64,000 nucleotides of DNA, taken from contig JAKLGV010000005.1 of the NCBI GenBank assembly GCA_022710585.1, positions 68,053-132,052 of the forward strand. Direction: 5' to 3'. This DNA is from Deltaproteobacteria bacterium. GTDB taxonomy: Bacteria > Desulfobacterota > Syntrophia > Syntrophales > Smithellaceae. The notes under the pieces are model-generated. The model ran no database searches and was not told where the DNA came from. It worked only from the letters and a program-made list of their open reading frames with translations. The position numbers and the translations under genes were made by a program. Of this stretch, positions 26,593 through 36,639 are shown piece after piece (the first letter of the stretch is position 1; each line of letters opens with the position of its first letter).

Positions 26593-28176
26593 ATGAAAAA
26601 TAGAGTCATTATTTACGATACAACGTTGCGGGACGGTACCCAGGGGGAGCAGACGAATTTTTCAGCGGAGGAAAAATTACGCATTGCCCAACGCCTCGAT
26701 GAAGTTCATTTTCATTATATTGAAGGCGGCTGGCCCGGTTCCAATCCCAAAGATGCTCGTTTTTTTGAAATGGCCAAAAGCGTTAAATTCAAAAATTCGC
26801 GCCTGACCGCCTTCGGCAGTACGCGCCGTGCCCATACCAAAACTGAAAGCTGTCCGAATTTGAAGGCACTAGTCAAAGCCGGCACTGTCGCCTGCGCGAT
26901 TGTCGGAAAATCGTGGGATTTGCATGTGATCGATGTTTTAAAAACAGACCTTAATGAGAATCTGGCCATGATTGCCGATTCCATCGAATATCTGAAATCG
27001 ACGGGCAGGGAAGTTTTTTTTGACGCTGAACATTTTTTTGACGGCTATAAACATAATTCCCGCTACACGACCAAAGTTGTAAAGACGGCGCTGGCGGCCG
27101 GCGCGGATTATATTGTGTTGTGCGATACAAATGGCGGTTCTCTGCCTCATGAAATCTGCGCTATTGTAAAAAAAATTTCTTCTCATATTCCTTTTGAAAA
27201 AATGGCCATTCATGCCCACAATGACGGTGGGCTGGCCGTGGCCAATTCCATTGCCGGCGTCCAGAAAGGCATCGTGATGGTTCAGGGAACGGTCAACGGC
27301 TATGGGGAAAGATGCGGCAACGCCGATCTGATTACCGTCATTGCCAATTTGCAGTTGAAGTTGGGCAAAAAATGCATCCCTGCGGAATCCATCCGTCAAC
27401 TGACCAATCTGTCTCATTATGTCAGCGATGTGGCCAATGTGCCGCCGCTGAATTCCCGTCCATTTGTGGGGCGCAGCGCCTTTGCCCACAAGGGCGGCAT
27501 TCATGTCAGCGCGGTTGTTAAAAACTCCGCCGCCTATGAGCATATTGAGCCGGAATTGGTGGGCAATCACCGGCGTGTTCTGGTTTCCGAGCTGGCGGGT
27601 AAAAGCAATGTTGAATATAAAGCAAAAGAATTGGGCATTGATATTACGAAGGATGATGCCATCAGCAAAAAGATTGTGCATGAAGTCAAGCTCATGGAAG
27701 ACCGCGGTTTTCAGTTTGACGCCGCCGACGGCTCACTTTCCTTGCTGATAAAGAAAGCGATTGGCGAATTTGTCCCACCTTTTAATCTGGAAACGTTCAG
27801 CGTGATTACGTCGCGGAAAGAAAACAATCCCTGCCTTTCTCAGGCGACCATCAAGATATCGGTTGCCGGCGAAGAAGAATTGACCGCCGCGGAAGGCAAC
27901 GGTCCCGTGAACGCCCTGGACTACGCTCTGCGCAAGGCGCTGACAAAATTTTATCCGCAGATCAAAGATATGCGTCTGGTTGATTTCAAAGTACGCACAC
28001 TGGAAGGTTCGGAAGGGACGGGCGCGGGCGTCCGGGTGCTTGTCGATTCGACCGACGGCGAAGAGGTCTGGAGCACCATCGGTGTGTCTGAAAATATTAT
28101 CGAGGCGAGCTGGCAGGCGCTGGTGGACAGTATTCAGTATAAACTGAGCAAGGAGGAAAATCTCAATATCAAATAA
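26593..28176 (+). CDS. cimA: (R)-citramalate synthase
   Basis: 527 residues from the ATG at 26593, which has the ribosome site AAGGAGAGG; an upstream in-frame extension covers hairpins and is rejected. The N-terminal HMGL-like barrel opens with YDTTLRDGTQGEQTNFSAEE and contains VHFHYIEGGWPGSNPKD, a signature separating the CimA (TIGR00977-like) group from LeuA and homocitrate synthase, plus the metal-binding HAHNDGGLAVANS. Residues ~390-520 form the LeuA_dimer regulatory domain, where isoleucine would bind. It condenses acetyl-CoA and pyruvate to citramalate, starting threonine-independent isoleucine synthesis. Transcription is probably attenuated by the Ile-rich leader. Confidence 0.94.
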   Translation: MKNRVIIYDTTLRDGTQGEQTNFSAEEKLRIAQRLDEVHFHYIEGGWPGSNPKDARFFEMAKSVKFKNSRLTAFGSTRRAHTKTESCPNLKALVKAGTVACAIVGKSWDLHVIDVLKTDLNENLAMIADSIEYLKSTGREVFFDAEHFFDGYKHNSRYTTKVVKTALAAGADYIVLCDTNGGSLPHEICAIVKKISSHIPFEKMAIHAHNDGGLAVANSIAGVQKGIVMVQGTVNGYGERCGNADLITVIANLQLKLGKKCIPAESIRQLTNLSHYVSDVANVPPLNSRPFVGRSAFAHKGGIHVSAVVKNSAAYEHIEPELVGNHRRVLVSELAGKSNVEYKAKELGIDITKDDAISKKIVHEVKLMEDRGFQFDAADGSLSLLIKKAIGEFVPPFNLETFSVITSRKENNPCLSQATIKISVAGEEELTAAEGNGPVNALDYALRKALTKFYPQIKDMRLVDFKVRTLEGSEGTGAGVRVLVDSTDGEEVWSTIGVSENIIEASWQALVDSIQYKLSKEENLNIK

Positions 28177-28277
28177 CAGCAGTCAATTTCCTTGTTTCCT
28201 GTGAAGCTTTGTTGCGAAAGAATCGTTTTTGGTATATGACGTTCGCGAAAGGTAATAAAATCACAGGAATTTAGAAA

Positions 28278-28886
28278 ATGCTGCTGTCGATTAACAGCCA
28301 GAATCCGCAAATGCGCCTCATTAAAAAAGCTGCAGAAGTTCTGCGCGACGGCGGCATCATCATCTATCCGACCGATACGGTTTACGGTCTGGGCTGTGAC
28401 TTGTCCAATAAAAAGGGCATTGAAAAAATATACGAGTTGAAAAAAAGAAACAGGAAACAACCGCTCAGTTTTGTCTGCTCCGATCTGAAACACATCAGCG
28501 AATACGCCAAAGTTACCGATTACGCCTATAAAACCATGAAAAGGCTTCTGCCGGGGGCTTATACGTTTATTCTGGAAGCCTCGCGTCTGGTCCCAAAAAT
28601 TATTTTGCCGAAAAGGTCAACAACAGGTATAAGGGTGCCGGACAATGAGATCTGTCTTTCGCTGGTCAAAGAACTCGGTCAACCGATCATCAGCACCAGC
28701 GTGAAAACGGAACAGGGAGAAACGTTGGGCGATCCCGCCGTTATTAAGGAATATTTTGGCAAAATGGTTGATTTAATTATAGATGGTGGTATGATTATGC
28801 CGCAGCCATCGAGTGTCATCAGTTTGGTGGATGACAATATAGAAATTATAAGAATAGGTAAAGGCGATATAAGCGCCTTTCTATAA
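28278..28886 (+). CDS. Sua5/YciO/YrdC-family protein (putative L-threonylcarbamoyladenylate synthase)
   Basis: 202 residues, single YrdC-like domain. Visible motifs are KAAEVLRDGGIIIYPTDTVYGLGCDLSNKKGIEKIYELKKR (the KxR-type nucleotide pocket), QPLSFVCSDL, PGAYTFILEA and TGIRVPDN. The length and the KKRNRKQPLSF segment look more like the YciO branch than TsaC. The family makes threonylcarbamoyl-AMP for t6A in ANN-decoding tRNAs; YciO members are less certain. It follows cimA by 101 bp and may be its own unit. Confidence 0.85.
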   Translation: MLLSINSQNPQMRLIKKAAEVLRDGGIIIYPTDTVYGLGCDLSNKKGIEKIYELKKRNRKQPLSFVCSDLKHISEYAKVTDYAYKTMKRLLPGAYTFILEASRLVPKIILPKRSTTGIRVPDNEICLSLVKELGQPIISTSVKTEQGETLGDPAVIKEYFGKMVDLIIDGGMIMPQPSSVISLVDDNIEIIRIGKGDISAFL

Positions 28887-28986
28887 ATATACAAAGGTTG
28901 AGCGGTATTGAGTGCGGACAGACGCATATAAAGTCTGTCTGGGCGCGTGAGCGTGCCGGAATATCAGCCGACCGAAAAGGACATTT

Positions 28987-30786
28987 ATGAAGCACATCAT
29001 GCTCGTTAACGCTGTTCATAAGGAACAGATGCGGATGGCTACGGTTAACGAAAAGGGCATTTTAGTTGATTTCAACATTGAAATGCCGACCCGGGAACCC
29101 ATTACCGGCAATATATATAAAGGAAGGGTTCTGAAAGTTGAACGTGGCTTGCAGGCGGCCTTCGTTGATTACGGAGGCAGCAAAGACGGTTTTCTTCCCC
29201 TGAAAGATGTCAGTTCAGAATATTTATCCGGACCGGAAAACGGTCAATCCGGCGGCAGACCCGTTTTAAAAGCCGGCCAGGAAATTATTGTTCAGGCGAT
29301 CCGGGAAGCCGTCGGCAACAAGGGGGCGCTGCTGACGGCCTATGTTTCTCTCCCGGGTCGATATCTGGTTCTGCTTCCCAATAAGCCCGGCAGCGGTATC
29401 TCCCGGAAAGTCGAGGACGAGGAAGACCGGCAAAAAATCAAAAATCTCATGAAGCAGATTAAAATTCCGGAGACCATGGGTTTTATTGTCCGGACGGCGG
29501 GGTATAACCGCACTAAGCAGGAAATATCCCGCGACTACCAGCATCTGGTGCGTCTCTGGAAAGAAATCAACAAGAAAGCAAAAAGCATTCATGAACCCTC
29601 CATGATTTATCAGGAAACGGATTTCGGCGTCCGCAGCATCCGCGATTACCTGACTTCAGAAATTGAAGAAATCATGGTGGATGACCAGGAAACGTTCCGC
29701 AAAATGCGCGCATACCTCAGGGCCATTTCTCCGCGCTACATCAAAATGCTCAGACATTATAAGGAGAAAACTCCGCTGTTTGACAGCTTCAATCTGGAAG
29801 AGCAGATCCGCGTCATCTATCAGGAGCGCGTGGAGCTGAAGTCCGGTGGACATATCGTCATTAATCCGACCGAGGCGATGATCACGATTGACGTCAATTC
29901 CGGCCGCGGCTCCAACAAGAAAAATATCGAAGAGACCGCTTTTAAAACCAACATCGAAGCCTGCGAAGAAATTGCCCGTCAATTGCGTCTGCGCGACCTG
30001 GGGGGCTTGATTGCCATTGATTTCATCGATATGATCGACAAGAAACACAACGCCGAAGTGGAAAAAGCGTTCAAGAAAGCCCTGAGCATCGACAAGGCCA
30101 GAATCCAGCTCTCCAAAATTTCCAAGTTTGGTATTCTGGAATTGTCCCGGCAGAAGAAACAGTCCACAATTCAGGAAATCAGCTACACAAAATGCCCCTA
30201 CTGCAAAGGCAGCGGTTTGCGTCCGTCTCTGGAAGCGGCCGCTCTGGGAGCTTTTCGCAACATCGAATCGGAAGTCGTTAAAGGCAACTGTTCCGAGCTG
30301 AGAATTATCCTGCCTCACGAAATCGCTGATTACATTCTCAATCGAAAAAGAAGTGAACTGCTGGATCTCGAAACCACATTCGATATTGCCTTAAATATCG
30401 CCGGCAGCGCCGAGATTCCCTGGGAAAAGGTCGAGATACAGCAAATATTGAAAGAGCAGACGAATCATCACGAGCATGTGCATGTGGAGGAAACTGAAGC
30501 AAACCATACAGAAAATGCCTCCGAAATGAACGGCGCTGAAAAAATCATTCCGAATGGAGAAAAGCCATCCAAGAAAAAAAGTCGGCGCAGACCCCGCCAC
30601 AGACGCCGTAAACCGGTTGAATCGGCAGCGGAAGTTTCTTCAGCGGAAAATGTTTCGTCCGAGTCTGCCGGTGAAGATAATTTATCGGCGCTTCTGATTA
30701 TGGACCCAGAGCCGGAAGAAAACATCGTTGCGAAAAAGAAGGAGCCCAGGAGAAATAAAATAATCGCCAAAGACGCTGATCAATAG
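28987..30786 (+). CDS. rng: Ribonuclease E/G family endoribonuclease
   Basis: 599 residues: intermediate between RNase G and full RNase E. An S1 domain (~38-125: GNIYKGRVLKVERGLQAAFVDYGGSKDGFLPLKDV) is followed by the catalytic core with the metal Asp in TIDVNSGRGSNKKNIEETA (~300) and LGGLIAIDFIDM (~340), and the Zn-link CPYCKGSG (~404) for tetramerisation. After ~510 the tail is Glu/Lys/Arg-rich (KKKSRRRPRHRRRK) and probably binds RNA or partner proteins. It processes rRNA, tRNA and mRNA. Convergent with proC. Confidence 0.93.
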   Translation: MKHIMLVNAVHKEQMRMATVNEKGILVDFNIEMPTREPITGNIYKGRVLKVERGLQAAFVDYGGSKDGFLPLKDVSSEYLSGPENGQSGGRPVLKAGQEIIVQAIREAVGNKGALLTAYVSLPGRYLVLLPNKPGSGISRKVEDEEDRQKIKNLMKQIKIPETMGFIVRTAGYNRTKQEISRDYQHLVRLWKEINKKAKSIHEPSMIYQETDFGVRSIRDYLTSEIEEIMVDDQETFRKMRAYLRAISPRYIKMLRHYKEKTPLFDSFNLEEQIRVIYQERVELKSGGHIVINPTEAMITIDVNSGRGSNKKNIEETAFKTNIEACEEIARQLRLRDLGGLIAIDFIDMIDKKHNAEVEKAFKKALSIDKARIQLSKISKFGILELSRQKKQSTIQEISYTKCPYCKGSGLRPSLEAAALGAFRNIESEVVKGNCSELRIILPHEIADYILNRKRSELLDLETTFDIALNIAGSAEIPWEKVEIQQILKEQTNHHEHVHVEETEANHTENASEMNGAEKIIPNGEKPSKKKSRRRPRHRRRKPVESAAEVSSAENVSSESAGEDNLSALLIMDPEPEENIVAKKKEPRRNKIIAKDADQ

Positions 30787-30803
30787 CGTCAATACAGCTT
30801 ATG

Positions 30804-31622
30804 CTATTTTCCTTTGGCCAGTTCCCTAGAGCGACGTGTAGCCGCCTGAACAGTGGCAACCATGATTTTACGGACGTTGTTGGCTTCCATCACCTTTAAT
30901 CCCTCAAAGGTGGTTCCGTTGGGGGATGTGACCATTTCCCTTAACTGAGCCGGTTCTTTATCGCTTTCCATGCACAGCCGGGCGGCCCCCAGCATGGTTT
31001 GCGCGGCCAGTTGTTTGGCCAGTTTGCGGGGCAATCCACTTTGGAATCCTGCTTCAATCAGCGCTTCGATGATCAGGAAAAAATAGGCGGGGCCGCTGCC
31101 GCTTAATCCCGTCACGGCGTCCATCATTTTTTCCTTCACTTCCACGCTGATGCCCACGGCATTAAAAATCGCGCGCGTGATGTTGACATCCGCGGCACGG
31201 GCAAAACGTCCCGGGGCGACTGCCGCGGCGCCTTCGCCCACCAGCGCCGGCGTATTAGGCATGACCCTGACGATACGGACACCTTGGTTAAGGTGCTTTT
31301 CAATCAATTTTGTGGTAATGCCCGCGGCGATGGAAATTACGGTTTTTGATTTGTTGATAACCGGACGGATTCCGAGCAGCGTCACAATCATATTTTGCGG
31401 TTTTACGGCGAGAATGATGATATCGGCGTTTTTTACCGCTTTTTCGTTGTCCTGAGTAATATTTGTTTTCATGGAGGTACGCAGAAAATCAAGTCTCTTG
31501 GCGTCAATGTCGGCAATGGTAATATTTTTAGCGGGCACAATTTTCTGCGTAATTAAACCTTCCGCGATGATGCCGCCCATTTTTCCGCCGCCAATCACGG
31601 CCACTTTTTTGCCTTTAAGCAT
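30804..31622 (-). CDS. proC: Pyrroline-5-carboxylate reductase
   Basis: 272 residues, normal length. The N-terminal NADPH-binding Rossmann motif is VAVIGGGKMGGIIAEGL; further signatures are ILAVKPQNM, RVMPNTPALVGEGAAAV, VTGLSGSGPAYFFLIIEALIEAG and the C-terminal LREMVTSPNGTTFEGLKVME, which is diagnostic of ProC. It makes proline from pyrroline-5-carboxylate. It converges with the RNase E/G gene (18-bp gap) and diverges from the alpha/beta hydrolase gene across 139 bp. The proA and proB genes are not in the window. Confidence 0.95.
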   Translation of the reverse strand: MLKGKKVAVIGGGKMGGIIAEGLITQKIVPAKNITIADIDAKRLDFLRTSMKTNITQDNEKAVKNADIIILAVKPQNMIVTLLGIRPVINKSKTVISIAAGITTKLIEKHLNQGVRIVRVMPNTPALVGEGAAAVAPGRFARAADVNITRAIFNAVGISVEVKEKMMDAVTGLSGSGPAYFFLIIEALIEAGFQSGLPRKLAKQLAAQTMLGAARLCMESDKEPAQLREMVTSPNGTTFEGLKVMEANNVRKIMVATVQAATRRSRELAKGK

Positions 31623-31761
31623 GTCTTGCTTACCCCCGAGTGAATGAAATTTGAATTTCTTTTATCCTTTTCAAACCAATCCGGTCAAGATGTTTATTGT
31701 GAATCTTCCATTGCAATGAAATTTGCTTTTATGATACTAAAATTTCACGAGGTTCTAAACC

Positions 31762-32571
31762 ATGTTGAAATATTTTGATGTTGAATCGACCAAAATCGCC
31801 TGCTGGGTGAATGAACACGATTTTGACGCACAAAAACAGAGTCTATTGTTTATCCACGGCTCCGGCGGTAATCACAGCCTCTGGTCGTATCAGTATGGAA
31901 AGCTTCATAAAAAATATAACATTGTTGCCGTGAATCTTCCCGGCCACGGTTCCTCCGACGGCAATGGGGAAAAGGATGTGCCGCGATACTGCGATTGGAT
32001 CAAGACGATGCTGAGTGTTCTCGATCTCAAAGACGTTATTCTGATCGGCCACTCGCTGGGGGCGGCGATTACGCTCCAATTTGCGATAAGCCATCCTCAG
32101 GATATAGTGGGCATGGTTTGTATCGGCGGCGGCATGAAGATGCCGGTGAATTCTGTGTTTCTTGATTTTTTAAAAACAAATCCCCCGCAACTGCCGGCCG
32201 AAATAACAGAAATGATCTGTAAATTTTCACTCGCCAAAGAAAATAGGACCAAATTATCCGATCCCCTGCAAAAAAGCATTACCCAATCGAAAGTTGAAGT
32301 AATGTATGGAGACCTGTTGGCCTGCAACGAACTGGATTTGACTCCGCATACCGGCAAAATAAGACTGCCGGCTCTCATTATCTGCGGCGCGGAAGACAAA
32401 ATGACGCCGCCGGATCTTTCCCGTCAGCTTGCCGCCAACGTTAAAAACGCGCAACTGGAAATCATTGAAGGGGCCGGTCATATGGTGATGCTGGAGAAAC
32501 CTTCGGAATTAAATAATTGTCTGGATGCATTTGCTTCATCAATTTTCCCGACAGCTCAGGAGATATCCTGA
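31762..32571 (+). CDS. Alpha/beta-fold hydrolase
   Basis: 269 residues, single-domain. It shows the oxyanion-hole segment LFIHGSGGNHSLW (~27), the nucleophile elbow GHSLGAAITL (Ser ~97), an acidic residue in ICGAEDKMTPPD (~210) and the catalytic His in IEGAGHMVMLEKP (~240). The substrate cannot be predicted. It is the first gene of a cluster leading to yggT, yggU, murJ and serS, separated from yggT by 29 bp. Confidence 0.88.
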   Translation: MLKYFDVESTKIACWVNEHDFDAQKQSLLFIHGSGGNHSLWSYQYGKLHKKYNIVAVNLPGHGSSDGNGEKDVPRYCDWIKTMLSVLDLKDVILIGHSLGAAITLQFAISHPQDIVGMVCIGGGMKMPVNSVFLDFLKTNPPQLPAEITEMICKFSLAKENRTKLSDPLQKSITQSKVEVMYGDLLACNELDLTPHTGKIRLPALIICGAEDKMTPPDLSRQLAANVKNAQLEIIEGAGHMVMLEKPSELNNCLDAFASSIFPTAQEIS

Positions 32572-32600
32572 ATGCTGAATACTTAAAGAGAGGCTATAAT

Positions 32601-32897
32601 ATGTTTGTGTTCAATAATCTGATTGTCGCGCTGGCCCAGGTCATCAATATTATCTTAACCATCTATATGTGGATTATTATTTTCCGTGCAGTGATTTCGT
32701 GGGTTAATCCCGATCCCCACAATCAAATTGTTATATTTCTTTATCGCGTTACCGAACCCGTTCTCGGGCCCATCCGCAGAAAGATACCCATGCGTAATAT
32801 AGGCATCGACATCTCGCCGGTGATCGTTCTTCTGGTGATTGTCTTTTTGAAGTATTTTCTGGTGGAAACATTGATGCAGGTGGCCGCCCGTTATTAA
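32601..32897 (+). CDS. YggT-family integral membrane protein
   Basis: 98 residues from the ATG at 32601, chosen over an upstream in-frame start that overlaps the hydrolase. Two hydrophobic helices (IVALAQVINIILTIYMWIIIFRAVISWV; ISPVIVLLVIVFLKYFLVETLM) flank the conserved NPDPHNQIVIFLYRVTEPVLGPIRRKIP motif of the YggT family. YggT proteins are implicated in envelope and osmotic homeostasis and often sit beside yggU. Probably cotranscribed with the next gene (24-bp gap). Confidence 0.9.
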   Translation: MFVFNNLIVALAQVINIILTIYMWIIIFRAVISWVNPDPHNQIVIFLYRVTEPVLGPIRRKIPMRNIGIDISPVIVLLVIVFLKYFLVETLMQVAARY

Positions 32898-32921
32898 TTT
32901 CGTTTCATAAGGACATTTCAT

Positions 32922-33248
32922 TTGAACAATTCAATCGTCTTGAAAGAATCTAAAAAGGGCGTGACCTTTGACATTCACGTCAATCCGCATGCCTCACGCG
33001 CTGAAATATGCGGCGTCCAGGAAGGCGCGTTCAAACTGAAAGTTACCGTGCCGCCGGTGGAAGGCGCTGCCAATGAAGCCTGTATTAAACTGCTGGCTGA
33101 AGAACTGAAGTTGAAGAAAAGCCAGCTCGAAATATTCGCCGGCGCCAAATCGCGAAGAAAAACGGTTCTGGTCAAAAACGCAGGCAAAACGGAACTGGAA
33201 TTGAAGCTCCAAAATTATCTCAAGACAAATCATATGCGGGAAGCCTAA
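32922..33248 (+). CDS. YggU/DUF167-family protein
   Basis: 108 residues, starting with TTG at 32922 behind AAGGACATTTCA. The DUF167 signature is clear: VNPHASRAEICGVQEGAFKLKVTVPPVEGAANEACIKLLAE, with the KLKVTVPPVEGAAN core, followed by SQLEIFAGAKSRRKTVLV. Function is unknown; the gene is nearly always near yggT, as here. Confidence 0.9.
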   Translation: MNNSIVLKESKKGVTFDIHVNPHASRAEICGVQEGAFKLKVTVPPVEGAANEACIKLLAEELKLKKSQLEIFAGAKSRRKTVLVKNAGKTELELKLQNYLKTNHMREA

Positions 33249-33281
33249 GATTCGCTAAGAACTTTTATTAGTTTATCATTC

Positions 33282-34865
33282 ATGGAAAAAAGAAAAACAT
33301 CGGAAAATGCAAGAGTCGTCAAAGCAGCCGGTATTGTCGGTGCGGCGACTATGATCAGCCGTGTTTTCGGACTCGTCCGCGATATGGTCATTGCCGCCTT
33401 TTTTGGCGCCAGCTGGATGACCGACGCTTTCTGGGTCGCTTTCCGCATTCCCAATATGTTGCGCAGGCTTTTGGGAGAAGGGTCTCTGACGATTTCTTTT
33501 GTGCCGGTTTTTACCGAATATCTGGAAAAAAAGTCGAAGGAAGAAGCCCTTGAACTGGCCCAGAACGCTTTTAATATCCTGGCCGCGATTCTTGCGCTGG
33601 TCTCCGTTGTCGGGATTTTGATTTCACCTTTAATTGTCGGGCTCATCGCACCGGGTTTTATTTCAGACCCGCAGAAATTCGGTTTGACGGTATTTCTCAA
33701 TCGCCTGATGTTTCCCTATATCTTCTTTATTGCTCTGGTCGCTTTATGCATGGGCATTCTGAATTCTTTCCGGCATTTTACCGCGCCGGCCCTTTCGCCG
33801 GTCCTGCTCAATATCGCTATGATTGCCGCGGCATTTCTTTTACGCAATATCTTTGAAGCGCCGATCACCTCTCTGGCTATTGGGGTTCTGATCGGCGGTG
33901 TTCTGCAACTGGCGATGCAGTGGCCTTTCCTGCTGAAGTTCGGTTTTGTTCCCAAATTAAAATTTAATCTTAGCCATCCTGGAATAAAACAGATCGGCCT
34001 CTTGATGCTGCCGGCAATCTTGGGCGCCGGCGTCAGCACCATTAATGTTTTTGTTGGAACCATCCTGGCGTCCTTATTGCCGGGGGGCTCCGTGACGTAT
34101 CTTTTTTATGCCGACCGGATTATGGAATTGCCGTTGGGAGTTTTTGCCATTGCCATCGGCACGGCGGCTCTGCCCAGCTTCTCCAGGCATGTTGCCACCG
34201 GCAAAATGGATGAACTGAAATCAGGCATCGCTTTCTCTTTGCGGTTGATGCTTTTTTTAACGATTCCGGCTACCGTTGCTTTAATGGCGCTGAACCTGCC
34301 GATTATTTCTGTTTTGTTTCAGCGCGGGGCCTTTGATGTTCAGGCCGCTGTTTACACCGGTCAGGCGTTATTCTGTTACGCTCTGGGACTGTGCGCGTTT
34401 TCGGTGCTGCGCGTCTTTGTCTCCTCTTTCTACTCCTTGCAGGATTCCAAGTGGCCGCTCAAAGCCGCCGTTATTACTTTAATCTTCAATTTACTGGCCA
34501 GTCTGATCTTAATGTATTCCCTGAAACATAATGGCATTGCGCTGGCCAGTTCGATTTCCGCCATCGTGAATGTCCTGGTGCTCGCTTACGTCCTAAAAAC
34601 AAAAATCGGAGTCTATCTGGACCGGGCGTTTTATGCGTCGGTTTCCAGAATTGTTTTATCCGCGCTGCTGATGCTTGGTGCTATCGGATTGGTTGAATAT
34701 ATCATGCCCTGGAATACTCATGCCGCTTTTCAAATCAGATTGATTTACCTTTCCGTTGCCATTTTTTGCGGCGCCAGCGTCTTCTTGGTCTGCGCCTATT
34801 TGCTGAAAATTCCGGAAATGCACGCCATGACCAATATTTTGAAAAAAAGATTGGGCCGTTCATAA
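33282..34865 (+). CDS. murJ: Lipid II flippase MurJ
   Basis: 527 residues with about 14 hydrophobic segments, the usual MurJ (MviN) size. The start carries the family signature AGIVGAATMISRVFGLVRDMVIAAFFGASWMTDAFWVAFRIPNMLRRLLGEG, including the conserved Arg residues of the cavity, and SLTISFVPVFTEYL. PLGVFAIAIGTAALPSFSRH lies in the middle. MurJ flips lipid-linked peptidoglycan precursor across the inner membrane. It follows yggU by 33 bp and precedes serS by 100 bp. Confidence 0.95.
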   Translation: MEKRKTSENARVVKAAGIVGAATMISRVFGLVRDMVIAAFFGASWMTDAFWVAFRIPNMLRRLLGEGSLTISFVPVFTEYLEKKSKEEALELAQNAFNILAAILALVSVVGILISPLIVGLIAPGFISDPQKFGLTVFLNRLMFPYIFFIALVALCMGILNSFRHFTAPALSPVLLNIAMIAAAFLLRNIFEAPITSLAIGVLIGGVLQLAMQWPFLLKFGFVPKLKFNLSHPGIKQIGLLMLPAILGAGVSTINVFVGTILASLLPGGSVTYLFYADRIMELPLGVFAIAIGTAALPSFSRHVATGKMDELKSGIAFSLRLMLFLTIPATVALMALNLPIISVLFQRGAFDVQAAVYTGQALFCYALGLCAFSVLRVFVSSFYSLQDSKWPLKAAVITLIFNLLASLILMYSLKHNGIALASSISAIVNVLVLAYVLKTKIGVYLDRAFYASVSRIVLSALLMLGAIGLVEYIMPWNTHAAFQIRLIYLSVAIFCGASVFLVCAYLLKIPEMHAMTNILKKRLGRS

Positions 34866-34965
34866 TATCGTACGCACCAGACAAAATCATTGACTTCAAC
34901 ATTTCAAAATGATAGGTACTTTCGTTCTGAATGTCAGGATAAGTTAAAGAACGCAGGGTTATTTT

Positions 34966-36240
34966 ATGTTAGATATTAAATATTTAAGACAGAACATTGA
35001 TGTTGTCCGCCAGAAAATGACAGAGCGCGGCCAGAATATAGATTTTGACCGTTTTCTGAATCTGGATGCCAAGAGGCGCGACGTTCTGCAGGCGGTGGAA
35101 ACTTTGCGCAATGAGCGCAATAGCGTTTCCAAACAGGTTGGCGAACTGAAGAAAAAGAAGGAAGACGCTTCCGCTCTGATTGAGAAAATGGGTGAGGTGT
35201 CGGCTAAAATAAAAGAATATGACGAAAGCCTGAGGATTACGGAAGAAGAGCTCAACGCTTTTGTGATGATCGTGCCGAACGTTCAGCATGAATCCGTACC
35301 GCAGGGCAGCGGGTCTGAAGATAATCCGGTTGTGCGCACCTGGGGTAAAAAGCCGGATTTCAGCTTCGAGCCGAAGCAGCATTTTGATCTGGGCGAAAGC
35401 TTGAATATTCTTGATTTCGCGCGCGGCGCGAAAATTGCGGGAGCGCGTTTTACTCTTTATCGCGGAGCGGCGGCCCAACTGGAAAGGGCGATTTTTAATT
35501 TCATGCTGGATCTGCACACCGAAAAGCACGGCTACACGGAAGTGCTGACGCCTTTTATGGTCAATGCCGAAAGCATGACCGGTACCGGCCAGTTGCCGAA
35601 ATTTAAAGAGGATCTCTTCAAGATTGAAGGCATGGAGTATTATTTAATTCCAACAGCCGAGGTTCCCGTAACCAATATTTACAGGGACGAAATTCTGGAA
35701 GAGGAGAAATTGCCGATTTATTTTGTTGCCTATTCTCCCTGTTTCCGCGCGGAAGCGGGGTCGTATGGCAAAGATACACGCGGGCTGATCCGTCAGCATC
35801 AGTTTAATAAAGTGGAAATGGTCAAATTTTCCAAGCCGGAAACGTCTTATGATGAACTGGAAAAACTGACGGCCAACGCGGAAGAAGTGCTGAAGCGTCT
35901 GGGCATTCACTTCCGTACGGTCTGTTTATGCACGGCGGATCTGGGATTTTCTTCAGCCAAGACCTACGACGTGGAAGCTTGGCTTCCTGGACAAAATGCG
36001 TATCGGGAAATATCTTCGTGCAGTAATTTTGAGGATTTCCAGGCCCGGCGGGCTTCGATTCGCTTCCGCAGGAAGGAAAGCGGCAAAGTTGAGTTTGTTC
36101 ATACACTGAACGGCTCCGGACTGGCGGTTGGCAGAACCGTTGTGGCAGTCCTGGAGAATTATCAGCAGGCCGATGGAAGCGTCATCATTCCGGAGGCGCT
36201 GCGTTCTTATATGAGAGGTCTGGAAAGAATAGGCCCTTAA
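34966..36240 (+). CDS. serS: Seryl-tRNA synthetase
   Basis: 424 residues, typical length. The N-terminal ~110 residues form the tRNA-binding coiled coil ([17 protein letters not shown] to ~100). Class II motif 2 is [27 protein letters not shown] and motif 3 is [29 protein letters not shown] and [13 protein letters not shown] are also diagnostic. It charges serine onto tRNA-Ser. Its gene is directly followed by two tRNA-Ser genes (TGA and GCT anticodons), so enzyme and substrates may be co-expressed. Confidence 0.97.
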   Translation: MLDIKYLRQNIDVVRQKMTERGQNIDFDRFLNLDAKRRDVLQAVETLRNERNSVSKQVGELKKKKEDASALIEKMGEVSAKIKEYDESLRITEEELNAFVMIVPNVQHESVPQGSGSEDNPVVRTWGKKPDFSFEPKQHFDLGESLNILDFARGAKIAGARFTLYRGAAAQLERAIFNFMLDLHTEKHGYTEVLTPFMVNAESMTGTGQLPKFKEDLFKIEGMEYYLIPTAEVPVTNIYRDEILEEEKLPIYFVAYSPCFRAEAGSYGKDTRGLIRQHQFNKVEMVKFSKPETSYDELEKLTANAEEVLKRLGIHFRTVCLCTADLGFSSAKTYDVEAWLPGQNAYREISSCSNFEDFQARRASIRFRRKESGKVEFVHTLNGSGLAVGRTVVAVLENYQQADGSVIIPEALRSYMRGLERIGP

Positions 36241-36258
36241 GGAGTTTTAAAAAAAGAT

Positions 36259-36344
36259 GGAGGGATGGCCGAGTGGTCGATGGCGGCGGTCTTGAAAACC
36301 GTTGGGTGAAAGCCTCGCGGGTTCGAATCCTGCTCCCTCCGCCA
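36259..36344 (+). tRNA. tRNA-Ser (anticodon TGA)
   Basis: The acceptor stem GGAGGGA pairs with TCCCTCC, followed by G and an encoded CCA. The anticodon loop is CTTGAAA between GCGGT and ACCGT. A class II variable arm (GGGTGAAAGCCTC) and the T-loop GTTCGAATC are present. It decodes UCA and probably other UCN codons. It lies 18 bp after serS. Confidence 0.96.
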
Positions 36345-36404
36345 GACAATAAAAACAAGCGGTAAATTTTTACCGTTGTGTTCGGAATAGATCGATAACA
36401 AAGC

Positions 36405-36499
36405 GGAGAGATGGCTGAGTGGTCGAAAGCGATCGCCTGCTAAGCGATTGTACGCCCTTTAAAGGTGTACCGCGGGTTCAAATCCCGCTCTCTCCGCCA
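36405..36499 (+). tRNA. tRNA-Ser (anticodon GCT)
   Basis: The acceptor stem GGAGAGA pairs with TCTCTCC, followed by G and an encoded CCA. The anticodon loop CTGCTAA sits between ATCGC and GCGAT. A long variable arm (GTACGCCCTTTAAAGGTGTAC) and the T-loop GTTCAAATC are present. It decodes AGC and AGU. Confidence 0.96.
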
Positions 36500-36556
36500 G
36501 TTTTAAATTAAAACTGCTTCATCAAGGCTTATTTGATAGCGGTTTCAGTTTTATCA

Positions 36557-36633
36557 GCGCCCATGGCTCAGCTGGATAGAGCGCCAGACTACGAATCTGG
36601 ATGTCGGAGGTTCGAATCCTCCTGGGCGCGCCA
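36557..36633 (+). tRNA. tRNA-Arg (anticodon ACG)
   Basis: The acceptor stem GCGCCCA pairs with TGGGCGC, followed by G and an encoded CCA. The anticodon loop CTACGAA sits between CCAGA and TCTGG, and the T-loop is GTTCGAATC. Its A34 needs deamination to inosine by TadA, which is encoded at the right end of this window. Confidence 0.96.
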
Positions 36634-36639
36634 TAAATC